A stretch of 64,000 nt of DNA from the NCBI GenBank assembly GCA_016647705.1, contig CM028329.1, positions 57,863,231-57,927,230 of the forward strand. Direction: 5' to 3'. Below are positions 1 through 10,256 of this stretch, one piece after another. Origin of the DNA: Eucommia ulmoides (taxonomy: Eukaryota; Streptophyta; Magnoliopsida; Garryales; Eucommiaceae). The notes beneath the pieces are model-generated. The model worked only from the letters and a program-made list of their open reading frames with translations, ran no database searches and was not told the DNA's origin. Each line of letters begins with the position of its first letter. The stretch's first letter is position 1. The translations under genes and the position numbers were made by a program.

Positions 1-584
1 ATATATAAAATATTAAATAAAGACCCAAAAAAATTAATAAAGACTTGAAAAATAAGAGTAATTTAATAAAATAAAAAAGTTAAAACTCAAAAGTAGAGTA
101 TTATTAAATATATGATCCTCCCACCCAAAAACCCCCGGGACGCCAATTAGTTCCTCCATCTCCCTCTCCATTTGTGAACACAAATCATCTCACGTAAACA
201 AGCCGCCTAAATGGCTGCACGCCGTTTGTTTGGAAAATTGCGTGCCAAACAAGAACACCGTCAAACCACATGGACCATTAAAAAATCATTTTTTTTTTTT
301 GCTTTGACCCAGCCCCTCTCTTATCTTTGGGTACCTCCAAAAAACAAACGATTTTTATTTTTATTTTTTCAAAAAAAAAAAAAAAACTTAAACTATGCTA
401 CATAATTGCTAAAAAAAAAAGAAAAATTATCTTACCTAATAATCTACAACACACACACAGATATATATATATATATATATATAAAAAAAAAAGAAAAATT
501 ATCTTACCTAATAATCTACAACACACACACAGATATTATATATATATATAATCTACACTCATTTCCTCCATAATAATAATAATA

Positions 585-624
<40 letters not shown>

Positions 625-876
625 CTAGCCTAAATAACGGTTTTCTTTTACCCACCCAAACCCCAGGGGGTGAGAAATGAATCTACAAAATTTTAGTTTT
701 AATGATCCTCAACCAACCAAACAACCATACACATCCTAACGAGTTGATATGCATTAAATCCAGATTCAATAAATAGGGTATGAATATAATCAAAATATAA
801 ATTCAATAGTCTTCCATACCTGGATACAAGAGAAGGAAGGTGCCTGGCAAGTTCTCAGTTTACCGCCACAATTTTG
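1..876. other. AT-rich upstream region of the Ca2+-ATPase gene
   Basis: No gene is seen here. The stretch is AT-rich, with poly-A/T runs and several (AT)n tracts near 461-482, 540-551 and 591-620. The short open frames at 211-551 are low-complexity and are not supported as genes. Confidence 0.6.
408..545. repeat. Two-unit tandem duplication of about 72 bp
   Basis: The block running from an A-rich stretch through TTATCTTACCTAATAATC to an (AC)n then (AT)n tract occurs twice in a row, at about 408-480 and 481-545. The copies are almost identical, so the duplication looks recent. It lies about 480 bp upstream of the Ca2+-ATPase start codon. Confidence 0.85.
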
Positions 877-887
877 CTATAAAAAAC
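877..887 (+). promoter_or_regulatory. TATA box of the Ca2+-ATPase gene
   Basis: CTATAAAAAAC lies about 145 bp before the ATG at 1023. A start of transcription about 30 bp downstream would give a 5' leader of roughly 115 nt, which is normal for a plant gene. The position is inferred; no transcript data were used. Confidence 0.6.
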
Positions 888-1022
888 CTGCTTAATCTCC
901 TCCTTCAGAATGAAGTTCTTTCCATCCATTGGAAACAATAAAACCAACATTTTGAATCTTATCTCCAAGCTCTTGTCCTTCACCATATCTCTGAGTTTTT
1001 GTAAGGGTTTACAACAACAAAA

Positions 1023-4000
1023 ATGGCGAGCAAAAAACCCAGTTTATCGGCATCCACCGGCTCCTCCTCCTCCCTGAGGTACCTTCTGCTCGAAGTGGGC
1101 ACGACCACCCTCACCAAAGCCCAAAAACGGTGGCGCATCGCCTGCATGGCAGTGTACTTCTCCCAGGTCATGCTCTCTATCGCCAAAGAGATTGTTTCCA
1201 AGAGAATAAACTCGGAAATCATATTAGGCCCCTCTTCTCACACGGTTCTCGATATTGAGCCATCACCGATCGATTTTCTCGATCCTCATTCGCCCGGTTC
1301 TTGCTTCCATCGTGTAGACCGAACAAAACTCACAGAGATGGTGAAGAGCAAAAACTTGGAGGAGCTTCGAAGAATGGGAGGACTCAAGGGGTTGACCAAT
1401 GCCCTCGAAACTGACCCTGAAAATGGAATTCAAGGAGACAATCAAAACATCAACGTTAGACGTAAAAAGTTTGGTTCAAATACTTACCAGAAGCCGCCCC
1501 CGAAGGGTCTCATTTCATTTGTGGTGGAGGCTTTTAAAGACACGACCATTCTTATCCTACTTGTTTGTGCCGCTCTTTCTCTCGGCTTCGGCATTAGAGA
1601 GAACGGCATCGCAGAAGGTTGGTACGAAGGTGGTAGCATATTCGTGGCAGTGTTTCTAGTCGTGGCGGTATCCGCGGCTAGTAATTTCAGACAGGAGAGA
1701 CAGTTCGATAAGTTGTCTAAAATAAGCGACAACATTAAAATCGACGCTGTAAGGGAAGGACGGCGTCAGAAGATCTCGATATTCGATATCGTGATCGGAG
1801 ACGTTGTATTTTTGACGATTGGAGATCAGATTCCAGCGGACGGTTTGTTCCTGGATGGGCATTCTATGCAAGTGGACGAGTCAAGCATGACGGGAGAGAG
1901 CGACCATGTCGACGTTGACTCCGATCGGAACCCGTTTATGTTTTCCGGGTCGAAGGTGGCGGACGGCTACGGTCGGATGCTCATCCTATCAGTGGGGATG
2001 GACACGGCATGGGGCGAGATGATGAGCTCGATAACACGCGATTCCGGCGAACAAACGCCGTTACAAGAACGGCTTGACCGGCTCACCTCTTCCATCGGGA
2101 AGGTCGGGCTTGCCGTTGCTTTTTTAGTTCTCTCTGTCATGTTGATCCGATACTTCACAGGGAACACAGACGACGCAAATGGAAATCGGGAGTATAACGG
2201 GAGAAGAACGGGGTTTAATAATATTTTTAATTCTGTTCTGAGGATTGTATCAGCCGCCGTCACTATAGTGGTGGTGGCAATTCCCGAAGGCTTACCATTG
2301 GCCGTTACACTCACGCTCGCCTACTCCATGAAGAGAATGATGGCGGATCAAGCCATGGTCAGGAAGCTTTCAGCTTGTGAGACCATGGGTTCGGCCACGG
2401 TCATCTGCACGGACAAAACCGGTACACTAACAATGAATCAAATGAAAGTGACCAAGTTTTGGCTCGGGAAAGAAGAAATGAGCGAGCATTGTTCCGATAC
2501 GGTGGCACAAGAAATCCTTGAGCTTTTGCACCAAGGAGTTGCTCTCAACACTACGGGCGACGTTTACAAACCAATTTCGGGATCAGTTCCGGATTTTTCA
2601 GGAAGTCCAACAGAGAAGGCAATTCTCTCATGGGCTGTCCTGGAAATGGGTATGGAAATGGATAAGATGAAGCAAAACTTCAATATTCTTCACGTCGAGA
2701 CATTCAATTCAGACAAGAAAAGGAGCGGGGTTTTGACGAGGAAGAAGGCTGACGACATGCTTCATGCACACTGGAAAGGAGCCGCTGAGATGGTGCTGGC
2801 CATGTGTTCAACCTATTGTCAAAGTAATGGAACGATAAAGTCGATGGATGAAGATGATAGGGTGGAATTTGAGAGGATAATCCAAGGAATGGCAGCGAGT
2901 AGCCTTCGTTGCATAGGGTTCGCTAGTAAACAAATTTCAAAGCAACAGGATGGAGATGGGCAATCCCATCAAAACCTAGAAGAAGAGGGCATGACCTTGC
3001 TAGGGATAATCGGTATCAAGGATCCATGCAGACCAGGAGCGAAGGAAGCGATTCAAGTATGCAGATCTGCAGGAGTGGAGATCAAAATGATCACGGGGGA
3101 CAATGTTTTCACTGCAAAAGCTATAGCCACGGAGTGTGGAATACTCAGATCCGACCAACGATTAAACGGTGGTGAAGTGGTGGAAGGCTACGAGTTCAGG
3201 AACTACACTCACGAAGAAAGAATGCAGAGAGTTGATAGTATTCTTGTGATGGCGAGATCATCTCCTTTCGACAAGCTTTTGATGGTGCAATGCCTAAAAC
3301 AGAAAGGTCATGTGGTTGCAGTCACTGGGGATGGAACGAACGATGCGCCTGCTTTGAAAGAAGCTGATATAGGTCTTTCTATGGGAATTCAAGGCACGGA
3401 GGTGGCAAAGGAGAGCTCGGATATAGTCATCCTCGACGATGATTTCACCTCCATGGCCAGGGTTCTGAGATGGGGACGATGTGTTTATAACAATATCCAA
3501 AAGTTTATTCAGTTTCAACTCACTGTGAATGTTGCAGCTCTTGTGATCAATTTCATTGCAGCGGTTTCTGCAGGTGAAGTTCCCTTGACAGCCGTGCAAC
3601 TGCTGTGGGTGAACCTCATCATGGACACATTGGGAGCCTTAGCACTTGCTACAGAGCGGCCTACGGATGAGCTCATGCATAGGCCACCGGTGGGTCGAAC
3701 AGAGCCGCTCATCACAAACATTATGTGGAGAAACCTTTTGGCACAATCACTTTACCAAATAGCCATACTACTGACTCTACAATTCAGGGGTACGTCGATC
3801 TTTAATGTCAGCGGGGAGGTAAACGACACTCTAATCTTTAATACTTTCGTACTGTGTCAAGTATTCAACGAATTCAACTCAAGGAAGCTGGAGAAGAAGA
3901 ATGTATTCAAAGGTTTACATAAGAACCGATTGTTTATTGGGATTGTGGGAGCTACTATTGTTCTTCAAGTTGCGATGGTTGAGTTCCTAGAGAGATTTGC

Positions 4001-4139
4001 AGATACGGAGAGATTAAATTTGTGGCAGTGGGGGCTTTGTATTGGAATAGCGTCTTTATCATGGCCAATCGGCTGGCTCATGAAGTTCGTACCTGTTGCG
4101 GACAAACCATTCCTCAGCTATCTCAAAGGTTGGATATGA
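1023..4139 (+). CDS. ACA12/13-like: Autoinhibited plasma-membrane-type Ca2+-ATPase, ACA12/ACA13-like
   Basis: This P2B-type calcium pump of 1038 aa uses ATP to export Ca2+ from the cytosol. The N-terminus carries a basic, aromatic calmodulin-binding autoinhibitory segment around residues 30-55, with W37 as the likely anchor. TGES (290-293) is the actuator loop. PEGLP (421-425) is the membrane-4 Ca2+ site. DKTGT (464-468) has D464 as the phosphorylated aspartate. A TGDN motif and TGDGTNDAP (768-776) are the hinge and P-domain motifs. Hydrophobic segments follow up to the C-terminus. The frame is open from end to end without introns. Arabidopsis ACA12 and ACA13 are likewise intronless and about 1020-1030 aa, whereas most other ACA genes are split, which supports this subgroup. 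No broken motif is seen, so the gene looks functional. The ATG at 1023 is in a typical AACAAAAATGGCG context. Confidence 0.96.
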   Translation: MASKKPSLSASTGSSSSLRYLLLEVGTTTLTKAQKRWRIACMAVYFSQVMLSIAKEIVSKRINSEIILGPSSHTVLDIEPSPIDFLDPHSPGSCFHRVDRTKLTEMVKSKNLEELRRMGGLKGLTNALETDPENGIQGDNQNINVRRKKFGSNTYQKPPPKGLISFVVEAFKDTTILILLVCAALSLGFGIRENGIAEGWYEGGSIFVAVFLVVAVSAASNFRQERQFDKLSKISDNIKIDAVREGRRQKISIFDIVIGDVVFLTIGDQIPADGLFLDGHSMQVDESSMTGESDHVDVDSDRNPFMFSGSKVADGYGRMLILSVGMDTAWGEMMSSITRDSGEQTPLQERLDRLTSSIGKVGLAVAFLVLSVMLIRYFTGNTDDANGNREYNGRRTGFNNIFNSVLRIVSAAVTIVVVAIPEGLPLAVTLTLAYSMKRMMADQAMVRKLSACETMGSATVICTDKTGTLTMNQMKVTKFWLGKEEMSEHCSDTVAQEILELLHQGVALNTTGDVYKPISGSVPDFSGSPTEKAILSWAVLEMGMEMDKMKQNFNILHVETFNSDKKRSGVLTRKKADDMLHAHWKGAAEMVLAMCSTYCQSNGTIKSMDEDDRVEFERIIQGMAASSLRCIGFASKQISKQQDGDGQSHQNLEEEGMTLLGIIGIKDPCRPGAKEAIQVCRSAGVEIKMITGDNVFTAKAIATECGILRSDQRLNGGEVVEGYEFRNYTHEERMQRVDSILVMARSSPFDKLLMVQCLKQKGHVVAVTGDGTNDAPALKEADIGLSMGIQGTEVAKESSDIVILDDDFTSMARVLRWGRCVYNNIQKFIQFQLTVNVAALVINFIAAVSAGEVPLTAVQLLWVNLIMDTLGALALATERPTDELMHRPPVGRTEPLITNIMWRNLLAQSLYQIAILLTLQFRGTSIFNVSGEVNDTLIFNTFVLCQVFNEFNSRKLEKKNVFKGLHKNRLFIGIVGATIVLQVAMVEFLERFADTERLNLWQWGLCIGIASLSWPIGWLMKFVPVADKPFLSYLKGWI

Positions 4140-4492
4140 ATCAACATCGTATTCTCGAAGGAAGAGGAGTGGCAGCAGTATATGGAAAAACTAAAACACA
4201 AGCTTTGTTGTACATGATTATCGAGATACCTCTGTATATGAACATGAGTTGCTATGTCATTTTAGAGACAAGAAAGAAATATTCAAAATGGAAACGAAAA
4301 CACAACTCAACATTAAATTCAAGTGCGATACTGTAAACAATTTTTTCTTTATAGAATCGTGTTGTATGGTTAACTATGCTAAACAAGTTAGATAGATTGT
4401 CCAAATTCTATTATAGTTCTATTGCTTCGCTCATCAAGTAATATTTTATTTTATTTTTTTGCTGTGCATATTAAATTACATTACATTCATCA
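4140..4492. other. 3' flank of the Ca2+-ATPase gene
   Basis: This stretch holds the presumed 3' UTR and then AT-rich sequence. An open frame overlaps the gene's end (4022-4336) but is out of frame and lacks similarity to anything I recognise, so it is not called. Confidence 0.5.
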
Positions 4493-4687
4493 AAGGGAGC
4501 TTTGACGCAACAATAGAAGTTGTCGCCGTGTGACCTACAGGTCACAGGTTCAAGACGTGAAAACAGCATCTTGCAAAGTAAGAAAAGGCTGCGTACAATA
4601 GACCCAACTCCCAAGTGATCTGACCTTTCCTCAGACCCCGCGCATAGCGGGAGGTTTGTAACACTGGGCTATCATTTTTTATATTAA
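4493..4687 (+). mobile_element. Au SINE, full length
   Basis: The tRNA-like head starts at GGGAGCTTTGACGCAAC and has a B-box-like GGTTCAAGACGTG. It is followed by the hallmark Au SINE body, including GGCTGCGTACAATAGACCC and CCCCGCGCATAGCGGGAGG, and ends in a T-run. A 13-bp direct repeat, ATTACATTCATCA, lies at 4480-4492 and 4688-4700 and is the target-site duplication of an LINE-driven insertion. Au SINEs are known across many angiosperms. Confidence 0.93.
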
Positions 4688-4949
4688 ATTACATTCATCA
4701 GAGTAGGAACATCAATTGATTTCCAAAAGCACAACATATACTGATCATGATTACTATGACTCGATATCAAGGCATAGTAGATAACCGTAACCCTAAGTTG
4801 AAGCGTTTACTAAAGTATATTAGAAAGATAATTAGAGAAAAGATATAGATCATATCTTAAGAATACATGGATTTGGATGTTGAAAGTAGGAAGATTAAGA
4901 TAAGCGCTAATGCTAATCTTGACTAATTGGAGCAGTTAGGAAATGAAAA

Positions 4950-6034
4950 TGTGTTAAGAACTTACAAAGTACTAGTGGGTGGCCGAAAAGATTCTTTCGT
5001 TGTCTTCTCTATCCAAAACCACTGCAATTCCAGCTTTCCTACCAATAAAAAGAAACGGTCAGAGATACATAATATTGATCGATTGTAGGTCTCTGCCAAC
5101 CACTAGTAAATCAGAGAAACATGTATTGAATTAGATAGCTCAAAGAACTTAATACTGGATCAGATTGAGAACATATCACTGAAACAGGCACAATATAATT
5201 ATTGGCCAAATTAAAAGAGAACATCCAACTCCAACCGACTTCGATGATTATAAATTGCTAGCAAGTTCAGATTCAACCATGCAGTTGTACATGTTACTGA
5301 GCAGAACCAACAAAATCAGTAGCACGCTATCAAAAACACAAAGTAATTTGTCAATTTCTTCTTTTCAGTATAACTTCCATGCACTTCCTGGTCACATCAT
5401 TCATAAGTAGGGAGAGTCTAATGTACAACACTACAAAAACACAGCATGATACATGTTCGGCATAGCATAATCTACATCTGTTTTGCACAATTTAGTTAAA
5501 ACGGGCTATTAAACACCATAGATTAGGTGTGAGGTCCTTATTTGCCGCTTAGATGCAAAAAAAAAAGACTCAAAAATCCCTCGCACATTCTTTAGGCATA
5601 GATCAAACGATTAAATTATCACCAGATTAATACAATAGTGATCGTTGAACAACAAAATTCAACTTAATTATATAAAAGTATAAAACGCTTATGAAATAAC
5701 TGCACAACCACAAACGACGAAAACGCTGAGTTGAATGCAAGCGATCTAGGGCTTTGAGCCAAGCAATTGAAACATAGAGATATAAAACCTTCAAAGAAGA
5801 ATTTAAACAACGGATAAGAGAGTAAAAACGAGATCCTATCATAAACCTATGGATTTCAAGAGAATACATGCCTGTGGATGATGATTTAGGTAGAGAGCTA
5901 GAGCAAATTGGAATTGAACTGATACAAGATCGATCGATCTCTTACCTCAACAAAGATCGCGCGCGAATCTCCCTTGCACGGCAGACGCACACTCACACAG
6001 GTTTGTGTGTGTGTGTGTATGTGTGAGAGAGCAT

Positions 6035-6083
<49 letters not shown>

Positions 6084-6140
6084 TGAGAGAGAGAGAGCTC
6101 ACGGGACGGGATAACGGAGGATCAAATTCGTGCATCCTGG
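4950..6140 (-). other. Possible spliced non-coding or small-protein transcript
   Basis: On the - strand a pyrimidine-rich leader with (CT/CA)n ends at GAG followed by GTAAGAG (donor at 5945). A 74-nt AT-rich intron follows and ends in CCACAG, so a second exon would start at 5871. Further along, AG then GAAAGCTGGAATTGC (about 5035) begins a segment that can be read KAGIAVVLDREDNERIFSATH before a stop. The splice sites look genuine, but no continuous reading frame joins the pieces and I recognise no family. A long non-coding RNA or a small unknown gene would both fit. The leader carries the microsatellite at 6004-6096. Confidence 0.35.
6004..6096. repeat. (GT)n/(GA)n compound microsatellite
   Basis: Interrupted GT repeats run to about 6066 and are followed by GA repeats. 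The open frames here that encode THTHTH-like or VCVCVC-like peptides are artefacts of the repeat. Confidence 0.95.
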
Positions 6141-6199
6141 TGGTAGTTGAAGGCTTGAAGAAGAAATGGGGTCCGCACTCCGCAACCTCAATAAGCGTA

Positions 6200-7263
6200 A
6201 TCTAGGCGGTATTTTTCCCTGTATTTCAAATTTTAAACTTTATTTTTTTTTTAGGCAAAATTCAATTTATACCCGCTAGCGATGGTCATGGACCTGAGGG
6301 CCGTCCAACCCAGTATCATTTTTTTAGGATTTGGTCTTAAATTTTGAGCCCATGCGTAGGGTCAGGGCCTAGAAATCTAAACTCGATCAGTTTTAGGGCC
6401 GGGCTCGGGCACTACCATTTTATTTTAGGCCCCCCAGCCAGACCAGGCTCGATCATAAGTTAAAAAATATCTTTATAATAAATCAGAATTGGTATAAAGA
6501 AGGTCGTCGAATAAGAGACAAAAACTCTAAACATTTTTTGACCATTGGATTATCCTACTAATACACAATTAGGAAAATTAGGGTTAAAAAGTTCATTCAG
6601 CTGCCACTCTTTCCCAGTTTCTCAAATGTCTCTCACGATTTCTTCTCTCCCTCTCTTGCGATTGCATCAATCTCATCTCTTGGCTGAATTGACCGAATTT
6701 CTCTCCTTCTCTCGCCGCTGAACAGTGCATGCACGTGGTAGTTGTCGAACCATCTCCGTCACACCAAAGATGCCGCATCATCGCCATCACACCATGATCG
6801 TATCAACGATCCAATTTGAGTTCATGGGTTGGTCTTCGCACTATGGCCGTCGCGCCATGCTCCACTGAATGCACCACCGTGAATTGATTGTAATTGAACT
6901 ACCACAATTATGTCAATTCTCTTTTGTGTTCTATTTCAAAAGAGTAAATCTTTAGAATGCAACAAATCATCAACAAAAACAATGCAATACTTTTGATTTG
7001 GTTTTGCGACTTGGAAATTCAACAGAAATGAAGTTAATTTTTTTAGCAAATAAAAAAAATTGAAATTGAACATACCTAATGGTAAAATATATTTACTACC
7101 ACCAAAAATAAATCATTATGAACCTCATTCATACCCATTCCTAGTTCTTTTTGTTCTAGAATATTGTTTATGTTCCCAAGTTTTTTTATTTTTGTTCCTT
7201 GCGTTCTACTTTCTGATTTCAAAGATATTGTTGAATTGATGGTGTATTATGTGAATTATGTAG
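6200..7263. other. Intergenic stretch without a recognised gene
   Basis: About 6290-6470 has a richer-GC block with GGGCCGGGCTCGGGC, which resembles the ends of some plant transposons but has no mate that I can find. About 6590-6900 is CT-rich and could be an old first exon or leader of the bHLH relic downstream. No intact open frame is supported. Confidence 0.4.
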
Positions 7264-7401
7264 GTAATAAGAGAAAAAATCAATGAGAAAGAAATTTCTG
7301 CAAGATTTGGGACCTGGGATGCAATGAGGATTAGAATAAGTGGAATGCTTGATGAAATCATCAATTATGTGCAATCACTACAAGGAAAACTAGATGTATA
7401 G
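7264..7401 (+). pseudogene. bHLH transcription factor exon relic
   Basis: After an intron-like TTATGTAG acceptor, the sequence reads VIREKINE, then in the next frame KFLQDLGPGMQ, then back in the first frame MLDEIINYVQSLQGKL followed by a stop. This matches the basic-helix-loop-helix core of the BEE/HBI1/CIB group (consensus RREKISERMKFLQDLVPGCN and MLDEIINYVQSLQ). The loop region is degraded, the frame shifts in and out, and a stop follows immediately. The exon is cut off by the LTR element that starts at 7406. No other bHLH exons are evident, so this is a dead fragment. Confidence 0.8.
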
Positions 7402-7930
7402 TGTATGTAATACCCCGAAAATTTATATTTTTGAAAATATCATTTTATATAAAATTTTAATATTTTTTTAGATTGTTTTGCGAATTTTTGGTATAAATGA
7501 ATATTCCAAAAAAAAAAATTAGGATCAATTATTATTTTAAAATATTAATTTTAAACTTTTGGTCTAAATGATATTTTAGATATTAAAAAGGGAGAATTTA
7601 TGTAATTTGTTTCCATATTAACAAAGGATTGCAATTTCCAATGGATAAAGCTTGTGAAAAAAAAAAAAAAATGGGATTGTTGACAAGGGCGGTGGCTTAA
7701 GATATTATTATAATAATATTAATAATACTAATAATAAATGAGTTCCACCATCTCATATTGTGTTGAGAATGTATGATATTGAGAAAGTGGCCTAAATGAT
7801 AGAGAGAGTGGAGAGGGGTGGGACCCACATGTAATGATAGTGTATTATATATATCTATGCATATATATATAGATAGAGAGAGCTGAGAGATGGGGAAGGT
7901 GGTGGGAAGCAAAGAAGGCCAGAAGAACAG

Positions 7931-7963
<33 letters not shown>

Positions 7964-8574
7964 ATGATGCCGTATTAGGGAAAGGGACGAAGAACAGGAT
8001 AAGGAAAATAAAATAAAATAAAATAAATAGTTTTTTCCGGATTATCAATAAATTTGAGTTTCAGGTAGAATTTCTAACGTTTTTAATACATGTATTTAAT
8101 TTTTCTATTTTGTGATTTATATTGTTATTATTGTTGAATTTTAATTATTAAATTTTATGAAACAATTATAGTTATGTGAAAATTATGTAGGAATCATACT
8201 TATGTGTTTTATTTGGTGTATTAATTAAATGCACGTATTAAAGGGATTGGAGTTCTACTGAGCGTTGGCTCACAACCCTACAGTTTTGATTTCAAGGACG
8301 GCGAGAGCGAGACGGCGACATGAATTATATTAGAATTTTTATTTGTAATAATGGTAGTTAATATTTACCGTTATAAAATTGACGTGATAAACTTATATTA
8401 ATTATCGAGATTAATTCCCCAATGAAATAGCATTTTTTTTTTTAGAAAATGACCACCCTATCCCATTTTTTATTATCAGCGACCGATCAAACCCATACGT
8501 TCAGAATTAAACCGACAAGACCCGTCGTTGATCATTTCTGCACTGAGAAGCCCCCATCCCGCGATGGAAAATGA

Positions 8575-9860
8575 ATTTTATTATCTTGCTATGTCGTAGT
8601 TTTCTTCTCGTCAAGAAGGCATGTCTTGCTAGATATGGATATATGTTGTTACCTATTAGGCAAGACTTGCAGGGTAGATATATGTTGTTACCTGTCAGAC
8701 AAGTCTTGCAGGGTGAATATTTATTGTTACCTGTCAGGCAACTTCTGCAGGGTGGATATATATTGACCTGTCAAGAGTGCAAATCCTGCAAGTAGTTGCC
8801 CCTACCATTGGGGATATTGAATGGCCCTGACACTAATAACCACCTTAGATGGTACAGTCGTATAGGTTACGTTATTGTCGTAACTCTTGATCATGTGGCT
8901 AGTAGGGAAATATGTGTGCGGTGTTTTATTATATATCAAAATGATTTGGTTGGTGGATTTTAATGCATCATTTTATTACGATAGTAGTAGTGGAATTTTA
9001 ATTCGGATCAGTGTACGGTTATATTTATATGGTTAATAGCACTTTACCCCCTTTATAGTTTGGTCAATTTGCATTTTACCCTCTTATAGTTTGAAAATCG
9101 TCACTTACCCCCCTGTGGTCAAATATTTGTTGTACTTACCCCCTATATCGGGGGGTAAGTAGTTTAAAAATCTAACCACAGGGGGGTAAGTGGCGATTTT
9201 CAAACCACATGGAGGTAAGTGCAAATCAGTCAAACCACAGGGGGTAAAGTTTAATTAACCAATATTTATATTATATTTTGAAATGGGGTGTTTGATAAAT
9301 ATACTTGATCCGTAAATTCTTTTTATTTTATGAAGACAACATGTGTATTGTTTTCTATGTAAATTGTCAAATTATATTTTCGTACTAAAATGTGAAAAAA
9401 AAAAAAAAAAAAAAAATAGGGTTTATTAAAATGGATTATTTTATAACATTACGCAGATCAAGTAGATTTTTAAATATGGAAAGTAGTTTCTATTATCTAA
9501 CTATGTCATAGTTGTCTTCTCATCAAGAGGGCATGTCTTGCGAGATGTGGATTACCTATCAGGCAAGACCTACATGGTGAATATATATTATTACCTGTCA
9601 GGCAAGTTCTGCAAGGTGAATATATGTTGTTACCTGTCAAGCAAGTCCTGCAGGGTGGATATTTGTTGTTATCTGTCAGACAAGTTTTGCAGGGTGGATA
9701 TATGTTGACCTGTCAAGAGTGCAAATCCTGCAGGGCGCTGCCCATACCATTGGGGATATTAAATGGCCCTGGCACTAATAGCCACTTAGATGACACAATT
9801 GGACAGGTTGCAGTACCGTTGTAACTCTCGATAGTGAGGTAAACGATCTTATGGCTGGTA
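8575..9860. repeat. Internal duplication with ~45-bp minisatellite units inside the LTR element
   Basis: Two related blocks, about 8575-8900 and 9485-9860, share several imperfect units of roughly 40-50 bp (a GTTGTTACCTGTCAGGCAAG-like core, a CTTGCAGGGTG-like end). Both are followed by the same unique tail (ACCATTGGGGATATT then AATGGCCCTG). The short open frames across them, which read LLPVRQVLQGG repeatedly, are products of the repeat and not a gene. Confidence 0.8.
9030..9261. mobile_element. Foldback Mutator-type MITE nested in the LTR element
   Basis: The 232-bp element is almost a complete inverted repeat. The left arm (CTTTACCCCCT... and GTTTGAAAATCG) returns inverted in the right arm. 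Its ends TGGTTAAT/ATTAACCA are flanked by a perfect 9-bp duplication, ATATTTATA (9021-9029 and 9262-9270). A 9-bp duplication is the signature of Mutator-like elements. It has no coding capacity and must be younger than the LTR element it sits in. Confidence 0.87.
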
Positions 9861-10206
9861 AGAAAGTATATTATTTTATTATAGACAAGTGGGTTAACCA
9901 GTTGATTTAAATTCGATTGTTTGGTTACGGTGATATTTTAGTTGAAATGTGATATTGCCCAGGGTGGCTATATTTACTGGAACTGAATTTGGATAAAAAA
10001 TACTTGATCTATAAAATATTTTTATACTACGAAGACAGTACACAAAAAAAAAAAATAATAAAAATAACACAGATAGACATTGGTCCACTGCTAACGTTAG
10101 GTAGGGTCGGAGTGTGAAGTCATTATGAGACTAGTGGAAGCAAATCGTTACTTGGAAATGTTAATTTGAACTTTTGAGATTAATTGGTGTTGTAGAAATG
10201 CAATTG

Positions 10207-10256
<50 letters not shown>

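Noticed and set aside
4493-4687. tRNA gene suggested by the box-B-like GGTTCAAGACG
   Set aside because: The full sequence is an Au SINE with its target duplication. It does not fold as a tRNA.
6004-6205. Open frames on both strands encoding VCVCVC-like and THTHTH-like peptides
   Set aside because: They follow the GT/GA microsatellite and have no non-repeat content.
8590-8790. Regularly spaced repeats that could suggest a CRISPR-like array
   Set aside because: Units are head-to-tail and imperfect with no unique spacers, and the genome is a plant.
8571-9824. Open frames repeating LLPVRQVLQGG as a possible repeat protein
   Set aside because: They arise from the ~45-bp DNA units in the LTR element, are short and have no conserved start or stop.
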